From positions 1 to 33,472 of the forward strand of contig CAJQNG010000023.1 of NCBI GenBank assembly GCA_905479635.1: 33,472 nucleotides of DNA. The letters are read 5' to 3'. Source of the DNA: an uncultured Boseongicola sp. Its GTDB lineage: Bacteria; Pseudomonadota; Alphaproteobacteria; Rhodobacterales; Rhodobacteraceae. Within the stretch, counting starts at the first letter, position 1. Each line of letters starts with the position of its first letter. The position numbers and the translations under genes were made by a program. Under the pieces are notes generated by a model that worked only from the letters and a program-made list of their open reading frames with translations, did no database searches and was not told where the DNA came from. Below, piece after piece: positions 8,384 through 16,006 of the stretch.

Positions 8384-9025
8384 ATGATCGACGCAGTACT
8401 CCACACAAGCGACAGCGTGATAAATCTCACATCTGAGACGTGGCAGAACGACATCCTGGAAAGGGGCTACAAGGCCTTCATCTTCGATTGCGACGGAACG
8501 CTTGTGGAAAGCGCAGACGTTCACTTCGCCTCTTTCTTCAAGGCGGCCGGCGAGCAGGGGCATGATCTTGACCGCGACTGGTATCTCGCCCGGACCGGCC
8601 TCGACCGGATATCCCTTTTTCAGGAGTTTGCAGAAACTGTGGATGGGGACTTTAATATTGGTGTCGCGGTATCGCGCAGTATCGGATTTTTTATTGAAAT
8701 TAGCAGTCGCGTGACTTCGATTTTGGAGGTTGAAAGCCTCGTTAACTATCTGGGTCAGAGCTATCCGCTCGCCGTCGGGACAAATGCTGAAAGAGAGGTC
8801 GCGGAAGCATCACTTCGCGCGAGCGGACTGTTGCACCACTTTGATCATATTGTCGCTGTGACGGACGGCCTGAAGCCAAAGCCGTCGCCGGAAATTTTTG
8901 CAAAAGCCTCGGACCTTTTGGGCCTGCCGCGCGCCCAGACCCTGGTCGTCGAGGACTCCAAGCAGGGTGTGGCTGCCGCCAAGGGTGCCGGAATGGACGT
9001 CATTGAAATCACGTCCGTAAATTGA
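8384..9025 (+). CDS. HAD-superfamily phosphatase (beta-phosphoglucomutase/CbbY-like)
   Basis: This is a cytoplasmic haloacid-dehalogenase-type hydrolase (213 aa from ATG 8384). All four HAD motifs appear: nucleophile Asp in FDCDGTLVES (motif I), the Thr-Asn of AVGTNAERE (motif II), Lys in LKPKPSPEIF (motif III) and VVEDSKQGVAAAKGAGM (motif IV). The alpha-helical cap between motifs I and II marks subclass I, with phosphosugars as common substrates. A TTG/ATG start further upstream (8291) would add 31 residues of non-family sequence, so 8384 is preferred, although the ribosome site (AAAGG) is modest. It is divergent from the transporter operon, which suggests that it dephosphorylates the imported compound. 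Confidence 0.85.
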   Translation: MIDAVLHTSDSVINLTSETWQNDILERGYKAFIFDCDGTLVESADVHFASFFKAAGEQGHDLDRDWYLARTGLDRISLFQEFAETVDGDFNIGVAVSRSIGFFIEISSRVTSILEVESLVNYLGQSYPLAVGTNAEREVAEASLRASGLLHHFDHIVAVTDGLKPKPSPEIFAKASDLLGLPRAQTLVVEDSKQGVAAAKGAGMDVIEITSVN

Positions 9026-9235
9026 GTTTTCTAAGAACCCAAATTGCTCCCTCTTGTGACGCTCTTTTCCGATACCGCCGAAGCCGCCTGAAATAAAATG
9101 GACGTGGCCACGCCGAGGCAAACCTGTGTTTTTGTATCGGCTGTCTATTCCCCGTGGAAGGCTCTTTGAAAATTGACAGATAATTGTTGGGGTAGATACG
9201 ATCGCGGAGTTCGATCTTCCGTTTTCAAGAAGGCT

Positions 9236-9540
9236 TCATCTGGCATGCTGGGGCACGGCTTAAGGTCTGGTAAGGCCGTCATGGCCGCTTGATCGGGCAC
9301 CAGCACGGCTTGATAATACGACATCCCAATTGCCTCATCGATGTCTGCATCCGCTCCAGTACTTTGAAATAGAGCAATGCAAAGAGGGCGAAAAGCGTCC
9401 CTTCCGAACGCGATCCTTGCACGCGTTCGTAAACCCGCAGCATAAACAGTGGGCACCCAGAATGAGTGGATTGGTGAAAACGCTGAAGAATAATGCCCCG
9501 AGGAATAGCCCGCCAACCTTTGATTTGGCGAGAGATATCT
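9236..9540 (-). pseudogene. Remnant of a type I secretion ABC transporter (PrtD/HlyB-type N-terminal region)
   Basis: Three pieces in three different minus-strand frames line up with the N-terminal membrane region of type I secretion permease/ATPases: VGGLFLGALFFSVFTNPLIL (about 9465-9525), then LRVYERVQGSRSEGTLFALFALL (about 9365-9442), then YQAVLVPDQAAMTALPDL (about 9260-9313). In intact relatives these follow one another as ...FxLQVYDRVLxSRSxxTLxAL... and ...RAVLxxPDQAAxTxLRDL.... The frame changes and a shortened middle part show that the gene is dead. No ATPase domain or HlyD-like partner remains in the window. The family assignment rests on memory of these motifs. Confidence 0.45.
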
Positions 9541-9998
9541 GTTGAACAGGGTCCGTTCGGCCATCAAGAAACCCCTTGTCGGTTTGCGTTCTGAGACAGT
9601 TGCTCGCGCTGTTTTTGAATTTTCCGTTGGCAAAAACGCTGTCTTTCTTATTGGAGGCAGGAACGTTGGACCTGTCTTGGCGACTTTGCTCCGGTCGAAA
9701 ACGCACGTGCCAACACGGCACCCTTCATGAACGGAGTGGTGCGTATCAGGTTGGGAAGAGTTAATTCAAATAGGGGCCAAGTAGCGGATATTTTGACTTA
9801 TGGAAGACGAGGCCGGGATGGCGCCTATGCCAAGCCGCAAATAACGCCCTGTGGACCGCTGCATCGCGACGCGCGTGACGGGAAGATATCCGTTGGATCT
9901 TCGAGGCAGGATAGAGAGCGCCCGCCTGTTTGGAGCTTATATGTTCAAACGCTGAGTGCTTTTTGCCGTGGTAGAACCATCGCCAACATACAAAGTCA
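9541..9998. other. Gene-free stretch, probably decayed sequence
   Basis: No frame on either strand gives a recognisable protein; short open frames lack ribosome sites and family features. It adjoins the type I secretion remnant, so it may be the decayed 5' part of the same locus. Confidence 0.35.
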
Positions 9999-10181
9999 CT
10001 AAAGCTTTCGTGAAGGACTGAGCTTCACTGTACTCTGCTTTTGCGCATCGGAGAGCCAAAGATCATAAGGGGTTTTTTGGGGGGAAACGGTGGTTTTGAC
10101 GAGATTGACCATGCCCGCAAGAATCGAAAACACCAGTCCGCAAAGGCAGACGACAAGGAAAGAGTTCATAACAAACCACAT
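9999..10181 (-). CDS. Possible small single-pass membrane protein
   Basis: A 60-codon frame encodes a hydrophobic N-terminal helix (about residues 6-28, FLVVCLCGLVFSILAGMVNLV) followed by a polar tail with KTPYDLWLSDAQK. The amino acid make-up is plausible for a tiny membrane protein; a second ATG gives a 56-aa form. No convincing ribosome site precedes either start and I do not recognise a family. It stands alone between the decayed stretch and a gene-free region. Confidence 0.3.
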   Translation of the reverse strand: MWFVMNSFLVVCLCGLVFSILAGMVNLVKTTVSPQKTPYDLWLSDAQKQSTVKLSPSRKL

Positions 10182-10566
10182 ACTAATTACACTACGACTA
10201 AAGGTTTAACCAAAGAACTTGGCCTATCTGTGGCGCGTTGATGGAAAAATCACGAAACGTAGGTTTTGTCGTGGTCAGATGACAGCCGCTCCAGCTTTGG
10301 TTGCTCCGTTGGGCTTGTTTGCGATTTGTGACGAATAGCTCTCAAAGGCTTGCTGCATGCAGCAAGGCAAAGGTATCTGACGCGACATAGCCTTGGTTTC
10401 GCCGGATTTGGGCCGGCTCAGCTGTCGAGAAGGTTGGAACGGGCCAAAAACGCAGATATCCGAGAACAATCTGTCTCGGAAGCGCGAACAATACATCGCC
10501 TCCTTGCCACTTTCGCGCCCCGTTGGCCGATCATGGTTAGCGAAATTATAGTGGTTGCGAAGAAGG
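10182..10566. other. Intergenic region without a supported gene
   Basis: The 385 bases upstream of the hypothetical gene show no coding frame with family features. The one notable element is an 18-bp perfect palindrome at 10349-10366, listed separately. Confidence 0.4.
10349..10366. promoter_or_regulatory. 18-bp perfect palindrome, possible operator
   Basis: CTTGCTGCA followed by TGCAGCAAG is an uninterrupted perfect palindrome about 220 bases upstream of the hypothetical membrane gene. Its TGCTGCA core recurs in the TGC-rich boxes near the phasin and PHA synthase genes of this window, so a PhaR-like or other dimeric regulator could bind here. It could also form a small cruciform or hairpin; no T run follows. 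Confidence 0.4.
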
Positions 10567-11541
10567 ATGACAGCGTTGGTGTCGCAGGTGATGACATGGA
10601 TTGGAGTTCCCAGATTCTGGATGACGCTTGGCGCCGTTCTGATCATTGCCGCTATGGGGCTGACCTATCACAACGATCAAAACCTTGCCGACAAGACGCT
10701 GGCGACAAAAGTTAATCTGCCCGATCCTGTTCGTATTCAGGATTTTGATCGGGCGTCCAACAGCAATCTATTGGGTGAGCTGCAGGTATTGGCAGAAGCA
10801 GATATTGATCAATCCGTTTTGCATCAGTTCGGTGAGGGCGATCTGCAAGAAAGCTATCTGCTCCTGCCGGTCTATCCGGTCAGCGAAGGCAGTTTCGTGC
10901 GAGCAGCATCTTTTATCAATGAACAGTCGCGCAGGCCGCATCGCCCCGTTAGTCGCGCATCAGCAGCAAACAAAGATACGCCAATCGCTGTTTTGGTCTA
11001 CGATATGACGGACAAAATTCTGCGCCCTCGTGACGCCGAAGCTTTTGGTTTGACGGTGCTCGGGCGCGGCTTCAACGGAGACCTGGCGCTTGTTTCGGGT
11101 GTGGCGTTCTCGCGCGCGTTTTTGGCCGAAGGAACGACGCGCCAAGAGGTCGAGATTGCGGCGCGCGAAGAATACAATCTTTCCGGCAGCCAAGCGGTGC
11201 CACTGATTGCACCCTTTATTGCTCTTCGGGCGACCCCTCGTAGAGCGGATATGACAGAAGCCCGAAACCTTCTTGGATCGGTTGGAACTATTGCACTGTT
11301 GTTCGGCCTTAGTCTGCTTGCTCGTGGATTTTCAAAACACCCTATCGTTTTGAAGTCTTCAGGTCTCCGAAAGCCCAATCAAACGGGGACGGGTCAGTCG
11401 GCATTGTTTTTTGACCCGCTGCTGCCGCAAGACGAAATTCAAAAAGCGGAAAACGATGCGCGCGTTTCTTCGGAAATGTCGTTTGAGCGCATTTCGCGCC
11501 ATGTGGGGCCAGTTCTGTCGCGTCTTAAAAGTCGACGGTGA
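10567..11541 (+). CDS. Hypothetical membrane-anchored protein
   Basis: I do not recognise this protein (about 324 aa). A transmembrane helix near the N terminus (FWMTLGAVLIIAAMGLTYH) is followed by a region of about 220 residues with mixed alpha/beta composition, then a second hydrophobic helix (about residues 245-262, LLGSVGTIALLFGLSLLARG) and a charged C-terminal tail. This predicts a periplasmic central domain between two anchors. The start is uncertain: TTG 10555, ATG 10567 and ATG 10591 are in frame, and purine-rich AGAAGG lies too close to 10567. Its 3' end overlaps the convergent mipZ gene by 17 bases. Confidence 0.65.
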   Translation: MTALVSQVMTWIGVPRFWMTLGAVLIIAAMGLTYHNDQNLADKTLATKVNLPDPVRIQDFDRASNSNLLGELQVLAEADIDQSVLHQFGEGDLQESYLLLPVYPVSEGSFVRAASFINEQSRRPHRPVSRASAANKDTPIAVLVYDMTDKILRPRDAEAFGLTVLGRGFNGDLALVSGVAFSRAFLAEGTTRQEVEIAAREEYNLSGSQAVPLIAPFIALRATPRRADMTEARNLLGSVGTIALLFGLSLLARGFSKHPIVLKSSGLRKPNQTGTGQSALFFDPLLPQDEIQKAENDARVSSEMSFERISRHVGPVLSRLKSRR

Positions 11542-12334
11542 CATCTGGCAGGCGCAGCTCTTTCACCAGTTCCCGCAGTTCCTGACGCGCGGCGACATTC
11601 GACAAGTTCAAATTCTGTACGCCGATATCGCGCAAATCGAGAAGCGTCAGTCCGCGAGGAAACAGCTCGCGAAAAATAACCCGTTCTGAGAACCCGGGCG
11701 CTACGCGAAAGCCGATCCGTTTGGCCAGTGCATCGACGGCCTGAGCCATCTTTTTCTTGTTATGCATCTGTTGTGCGCCGACGCGATTGCGCACAATTAC
11801 CCAGTCGATCGGGTCAAGGCCTGCTTGTGCGCGCAACTGCCGCGCGTTCCAGACCATTTCAGAATACACCGAGGGCCCTAGGATTTTGTTTGACTGCGCA
11901 TCGGTCCGCGCCAGCAAATCGAAGTCCACGAAGCTGTCATTTAAAGGTGTTACAAGCGTATCGGCAAGCGAATGCGCCACCTGGCTTAGCCGTGTATGAG
12001 AGCCGGGGCAGTCGATCAGGATAAACTCGACCTCGCGCTCCAGGTCTGTAACAGCGGCGGACAGGCGTTGATCGTAGACGTTTTCGCCGGGGCCTAGGCT
12101 TTCGGCGCTTATTGCTGGCAGCTCCCGATAGATCGGTGTCGGCAAATCGAGGCCTTCAGCGTCCAGAAAAGCTTTCCTGTTTTCGATATAACGCCCAAAG
12201 CTTTTCTGCCTCAGATCAAGATCGAGAACGCCGACAACATGCCCCATCCGCACAAGGGCTGTCGAGATGTGCATGGACACGGTGGATTTACCCGCACCGC
12301 CCTTTTCGTTGCCTACGACGATAATATGGGCCAC
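11525..12334 (-). CDS. mipZ: MipZ, ParA-like ATPase that positions the division site
   Basis: MipZ (269 aa) forms a gradient from the ParB-bound cell poles and inhibits FtsZ polymerisation, so the division ring forms at mid-cell. The deviant Walker A motif GNEKGGAGKST (about 8-18) with the ParA signature lysine, LDLDLRQKSFGRY, the Walker B-like ILIDCPGSH (Caulobacter has DTPG) and the PLNDSFVDFDLL and ELFPRGLTLLDL segments match Caulobacter MipZ closely over the full length. GAGGCAGG lies just upstream of the ATG. The gene stands apart from any parAB pair in this window, as is usual for MipZ, and is convergent with a hypothetical membrane protein gene. Confidence 0.92.
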   Translation of the reverse strand: MAHIIVVGNEKGGAGKSTVSMHISTALVRMGHVVGVLDLDLRQKSFGRYIENRKAFLDAEGLDLPTPIYRELPAISAESLGPGENVYDQRLSAAVTDLEREVEFILIDCPGSHTRLSQVAHSLADTLVTPLNDSFVDFDLLARTDAQSNKILGPSVYSEMVWNARQLRAQAGLDPIDWVIVRNRVGAQQMHNKKKMAQAVDALAKRIGFRVAPGFSERVIFRELFPRGLTLLDLRDIGVQNLNLSNVAARQELRELVKELRLPDVTVDF

Positions 12335-12429
12335 TGCCTGCCTCTGATCTTGAAGCGGTCCAGATGCCGCCGGTTGGCTGCACTATATGTTGTCACTGTC
12401 CGCAATAAAAGCGCGAGAGTGCATTGCGG

Positions 12430-12500
12430 GTAAGGTTTTTCAAGGGGGCGCTGCCCCCTCGATTTGCTCATCCCCGAGGTATTTTCCGAAAGGATGAAGG
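12430..12500. repeat. Intergenic GC-rich hairpin element with GAGGTATTTT tail
   Basis: A 7-bp perfect stem (AGGGGGC-GCT-GCCCCCT, 12443-12459) is followed by CCCCGAGGTATTTTCCGAAAGGATGAAGG. This layout resembles a dispersed intergenic element that I recall from Roseobacter-group genomes. It lies between the ends or starts of mipZ and the aldolase gene and may act as a terminator for the latter (minus strand), though no T run follows the stem on that side. Confidence 0.5.
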
Positions 12501-12501
12501 A

Positions 12502-13413
12502 TCAGAGGCTTGAAAGGCGGCGTTCTTGACGCTCGATCAACGTCTCGATTTCTGAAATAGCGGCCTCGGTCAGTTTGGGCCCGGGCGCGCGAACCGCCGC
12601 ATGGGCAATGGCGCCGCGTTTTGCGAGAATATACTTGCGGATCGCAAGACCCATGCCGGGCTGGCTTTCGTAGCGCACCAGCGGCAGATAGGCATCGAAG
12701 ATGTCACGGGCTTTGGTCTCCTCTCCGCCCGACATCAGCTTGGTCACATCACGCATCATTTCGGGATAGGCAAACCCGGTCATGGCGCCGTCCGCGCCGC
12801 GGATCATTTCTTCCAGAAGAAATTGCCCGCCATTTCCGCAGAGGATGGAAATCCTTCGAGCCCCTGCGTCGGACGCAGCACGCAGGGCTGCGATTTTCTC
12901 AAGACCTGGCCAGTCCTCGTGTTTCAACATCACGCAAGCGGGGTTGTCTTCGACGATCTTCAAGATGGCGCTGGGGTCGATTTGCACGTTGGTGACCAAT
13001 GGGAAGTCCTGGATGACCCAAGGCGTTTCGCCCAGCTTTTCGCCTAGTGTTCGATAGTACCCGACGATCTGCGCGTCAGTTCTGAGTGTCGACGGCGGCG
13101 CGATCATCACGCCGGCTGCGCCTTTATCCATGGCAATGCGGGTGGTCGCCTCTATTTGAGCAAATCCCGGTGCCGAGACGCCCACGATCACTGGCACGGT
13201 TGCTCGCGCGCAAATACGCTCGATCACGGTGGCGCTTTCGTCGGCGGACAGCTTGCCAGCTTCCCCCATAATGCCCAGGATCGTCAGCCCAGTCGCGCCC
13301 TTCTCCATGTAGAAGTCTGTCATGCGATCAAGGCTTTGGATGTCAAGAGCGCCGTCCGGTAGGAACGGCGTCGCGGCGATGGTGAAGACGCCTTTGGCGG
13401 TTTCGTCTAGCAT
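12502..13413 (-). CDS. Dihydrodipicolinate synthase (DapA) family aldolase/lyase, atypical
   Basis: This TIM-barrel class I aldolase-family protein (303 aa) shows the family frame: GVFTIAATPF at the N terminus, the Schiff-base lysine in VMLKHEDWPG (about residue 165) and the following LCGNGG strand. True DapA, KDG aldolase and N-acetylneuraminate lyase bind pyruvate with G-T/S-T-G-E; here the same place reads GIMGEAG, and the tyrosine of YNVP is replaced by QDFP. It is therefore unlikely to make dihydrodipicolinate and may use a different carbonyl donor. It is the last gene of the hydantoinase operon; one base separates it from the racemase stop. Function is inferred from this setting only. 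Confidence 0.85.
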   Translation of the reverse strand: MLDETAKGVFTIAATPFLPDGALDIQSLDRMTDFYMEKGATGLTILGIMGEAGKLSADESATVIERICARATVPVIVGVSAPGFAQIEATTRIAMDKGAAGVMIAPPSTLRTDAQIVGYYRTLGEKLGETPWVIQDFPLVTNVQIDPSAILKIVEDNPACVMLKHEDWPGLEKIAALRAASDAGARRISILCGNGGQFLLEEMIRGADGAMTGFAYPEMMRDVTKLMSGGEETKARDIFDAYLPLVRYESQPGMGLAIRKYILAKRGAIAHAAVRAPGPKLTEAAISEIETLIERQERRLSSL

Positions 13414-13414
13414 G

Positions 13415-14080
13415 TCAGACCTCTGGTTTGTGAGATTGTCGAAGTGAAATACGGCCGAGTGTCAAAGCAACGGTCGACTGTGTCGGGTCGATCGTCGGTA
13501 TGCCAGCAGCGGCTTCGACGCGGGCGCGATACTGGGCGATGCCCGCGCACCCAAGAATCAAAACATCCGCCCCGTCCTCGTCACGCAGTTGGCACGCGGT
13601 TGAGATGAGGCGATCAAGGGCACGCTTTTCGTCGGCGAGGTCCTTTACACCCAGGTTCAGCGCGCGACCTCCGGCAAAACGGTCGTTGAGTCCCATCGAG
13701 GAAACCGCCGCAAGGTGGCGCGGAATTGAGGCTGGACGGATGGCAATGATGCCGAACCGTTCTCCTAGGGTTAATGCGTCTGATAACGCGGCCTCCCGGA
13801 TGCCCAGAACAGGGCGAGAGGTTTCTTGCCGAAGACGCGTCACGCCCGGATCGCTGAAGCATGCGGTCACGAAACCTGTCGCGTCTGTCAGAGACCTTGC
13901 AAGGCGAAGCATTGGTTCGATCACGCCGTCGAAATGGGCCTGCATTTCAATTCCAGCCGGCCCTTCGGCAAGCGTCAGGCAATGGATCGGATGTCCGAAA
14001 GATACCAGCGGATCGATCGCGTCTTTCAATCCGTCTGTCGCGCCTTGTGAGGAGCTTGGGTTGATAACGTAGAGCGTCAT
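13415..14080 (-). CDS. Aspartate/glutamate/hydantoin racemase family protein
   Basis: This 221-aa protein belongs to the cofactor-independent Asp/Glu racemase superfamily, in which two cysteines swap a proton at a chiral carbon. The paired cysteines are visible in VTACFSDPG (about residue 75) and LILGCAGIAQY (about residue 180), and the N terminus MTLYVINPSSS is typical of hydantoin racemases and maleate isomerase-like members. Its ATG overlaps the VOC stop as ATGA, so translation is coupled. Next to a hydantoinase it probably racemises a 5-substituted hydantoin or related amide, although arylmalonate decarboxylase-like activity is possible. Confidence 0.85.
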   Translation of the reverse strand: MTLYVINPSSSQGATDGLKDAIDPLVSFGHPIHCLTLAEGPAGIEMQAHFDGVIEPMLRLARSLTDATGFVTACFSDPGVTRLRQETSRPVLGIREAALSDALTLGERFGIIAIRPASIPRHLAAVSSMGLNDRFAGGRALNLGVKDLADEKRALDRLISTACQLRDEDGADVLILGCAGIAQYRARVEAAAGIPTIDPTQSTVALTLGRISLRQSHKPEV

Positions 14081-14463
14081 GCGCCCTCGCGTGTGGGGCT
14101 TTGAACCTCGATCTGGTAGCCTTCCGGATCGTTGAAAATGAATGCGCGTATTCCAATTTCATCGTTTTGAAACATTTGGCTCAGGTTCGCCAGCTTTTGT
14201 GTGTCGGCCCAGTGAAACCAAGCGTCTACATCTTCCACGCGCAGGCAAAGCTGCACGCATTTGTTCACCTGCCAGCTGTTCATGCCGTGTGTTTCGTCAA
14301 CTAGGCCCACATGCGCACCACCCGCCAGCCGGAAGATTTTTGCCCAGCCCTGATCAATGGCCAAGGAAAGACCCAATGTGTCACGGTAGAACGCTTCCGC
14401 GGCGGCAAGGTCACGATAATAGAGGAATGTGATTGCAAGGCTTGGGGCGCTGGGCGGCGTCAT
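14077..14463 (-). CDS. VOC (glyoxalase/bleomycin resistance/dioxygenase) family protein
   Basis: This small metal-dependent protein (128 aa) has the vicinal-oxygen-chelate fold made of two beta-alpha-beta-beta-beta modules. The first module opens with TFLYYRDLAAAEAFYRDTLGL and the second ends with FNDPEGYQIEVQSP, the usual metal Glu strand. Possible activities are isomerisation, epimerisation or ring cleavage; the sequence does not tell which. It overlaps both neighbours by 4 bases (ATGA junctions), which puts it firmly inside the hydantoinase/racemase operon and suggests it acts on an intermediate of the same pathway. Confidence 0.85.
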   Translation of the reverse strand: MTPPSAPSLAITFLYYRDLAAAEAFYRDTLGLSLAIDQGWAKIFRLAGGAHVGLVDETHGMNSWQVNKCVQLCLRVEDVDAWFHWADTQKLANLSQMFQNDEIGIRAFIFNDPEGYQIEVQSPTREGA

Positions 14464-15893
14464 GTCATGGCCTCGGTGTACTCAAGCGCCGGGAGTGCTT
14501 CAGTCGTCACACCGATTGAGGGCCGTGCAATCCATTTGCCTTGCCCGGTCTGTCCGGCGAGCTTGCCATCCTCAACAATCGTCTGTCCTCGAAGCAAGAC
14601 CATCTTCGGCGATCCAGCAATAGTTCGACCCGTCCAGGGGTTGTAGCCAACGTTGTCACTTAGATCGTTGTCCTTGTATGTGACTTGCCCTGCCGGGTCC
14701 CAAAGAACCAAATCGGCATCAAAGCCCACTTTAATATCACCCTTGAAGGGCAAGCCATGGATTTCAGCCGGTTTTGTGCAGCACATTCTGACAAGGTCTG
14801 TTGGGCTGACGCGCCCCTTTAGCATGGCGTCAAACATCAGAGGCATGCGAACTTCCACCCCCGGTAACCCGTTGGCAATTTTTGAAAAATCCACATCTGT
14901 GCCGTTTGACAACTTACCTGTTTCATCAAATCGGTAGGGCGCATGATCTGAGGACACCAGGTCCAGTGTGCCGTCGGCCAGCCCGTCCCATAATGCGTCT
15001 TGATCTGTGCTGGTGCGTTGTGGCGGAGAGCACATCCATTTTGCGCCCTCGATGCCGGGTCGGTTCAGGACGTCGACCGTCATCAGAAGGTAGTGGGGAC
15101 AGGTCTCTGCCCAGATAGGGACGCCTCGGGCACGCGCTTTTCTTATGGCCTCAACCGCTTCGGTTGTTGAAATGTGAAAGAGCATCACGGGCGTTGCGAA
15201 AAACTCCGCAAACCGGATCATGCGCTCGACCGCTTCAATCTCGGCCAGGCGTGGATGCGACAGCGCGTGATGCTTAGGTGCCGTCTTGCCAGCGGCCAGC
15301 AATTTATCCTTCGTCCAGCCAATCAAACCATCGTTTTCCGCATGGACGCAAACAAGCGCGCCTGCGTCCTTTGCAATGGCGAGCACGTCGCAGATGTCGC
15401 GGTCGGACAGTTGAATGTTGTAGGTCGTGAAAATCTTGATTGAGCGATGCCCTGCCGCGATCAAGGTCTGCAAATCCTCTGTCACGTGATCTGCTGTCAT
15501 GTCGTTCACGATGATATGGAACGCATGGTCAATGACCGCGCCACGACGGGCGCGAACGGCGTAGTCTTCAATAGCGGCAGACAGGCGAGGCGCAGCACTT
15601 TGGGGCGCAAAGCTTACAACTGTCGTGGTGCCCCCAATTGCAGCAGAGCGGGTCGCCGTTTCAAAGGTGTCGGCGTTCATCAATCCCATGCCGGACGTTT
15701 GCTCGATATGGGCATGCACATCCACGCCGCCGGGTGTCAGGATACATCCGGTCCCATCGATTTCATATGTGGCGTCGGTTTCTACGGTGCCAACCGCGGA
15801 AATCTTGCTGTCACGAATTGCAATATCGGCGATCTGGTCGTCGTTTGACGACAAGACGCGCCCGTTTCGAATGATCAGATCATTGTGTGCCAT
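14460..15893 (-). CDS. Dihydropyrimidinase/hydantoinase-like amidohydrolase
   Basis: This zinc-dependent cyclic amidase (477 aa) belongs to the D-hydantoinase, dihydropyrimidinase and allantoinase group. Metal ligands are visible: GVDVHAHIEQ (about residues 55-64), the lysine that becomes carboxylated in SIKIFTTYN (about residue 150), His in CVHAEN (about 183), LFHISTTEA (about 240) and the catalytic Asp in VSSDHAPYRF (about 317). Substrates of the group are hydantoins, dihydropyrimidines and allantoin. It is the first gene of a four-gene minus-strand operon with VOC, racemase and DapA-like genes. No carbamoylase is nearby, so the next step of the usual hydantoin route is missing here. Confidence 0.9.
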   Translation of the reverse strand: MAHNDLIIRNGRVLSSNDDQIADIAIRDSKISAVGTVETDATYEIDGTGCILTPGGVDVHAHIEQTSGMGLMNADTFETATRSAAIGGTTTVVSFAPQSAAPRLSAAIEDYAVRARRGAVIDHAFHIIVNDMTADHVTEDLQTLIAAGHRSIKIFTTYNIQLSDRDICDVLAIAKDAGALVCVHAENDGLIGWTKDKLLAAGKTAPKHHALSHPRLAEIEAVERMIRFAEFFATPVMLFHISTTEAVEAIRKARARGVPIWAETCPHYLLMTVDVLNRPGIEGAKWMCSPPQRTSTDQDALWDGLADGTLDLVSSDHAPYRFDETGKLSNGTDVDFSKIANGLPGVEVRMPLMFDAMLKGRVSPTDLVRMCCTKPAEIHGLPFKGDIKVGFDADLVLWDPAGQVTYKDNDLSDNVGYNPWTGRTIAGSPKMVLLRGQTIVEDGKLAGQTGQGKWIARPSIGVTTEALPALEYTEAMT

Positions 15894-16006
15894 ATCCGAG
15901 TATCTAGAGCAGGTGATGACGAGATCGACAAGCAGGTCGTGAGACTTGCGCTTGGGCGGGGTGACGGGCAGGGTGGCGCGGTCGATTTTGAAGAAGGGCG
16001 CAAGTG

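Noticed and set aside
9145-9633. A 162-codon minus-strand frame as a real gene
   Set aside because: Only short parts resemble a family and the neighbouring pieces of the same family are in other frames, so it is treated as part of a pseudogene.
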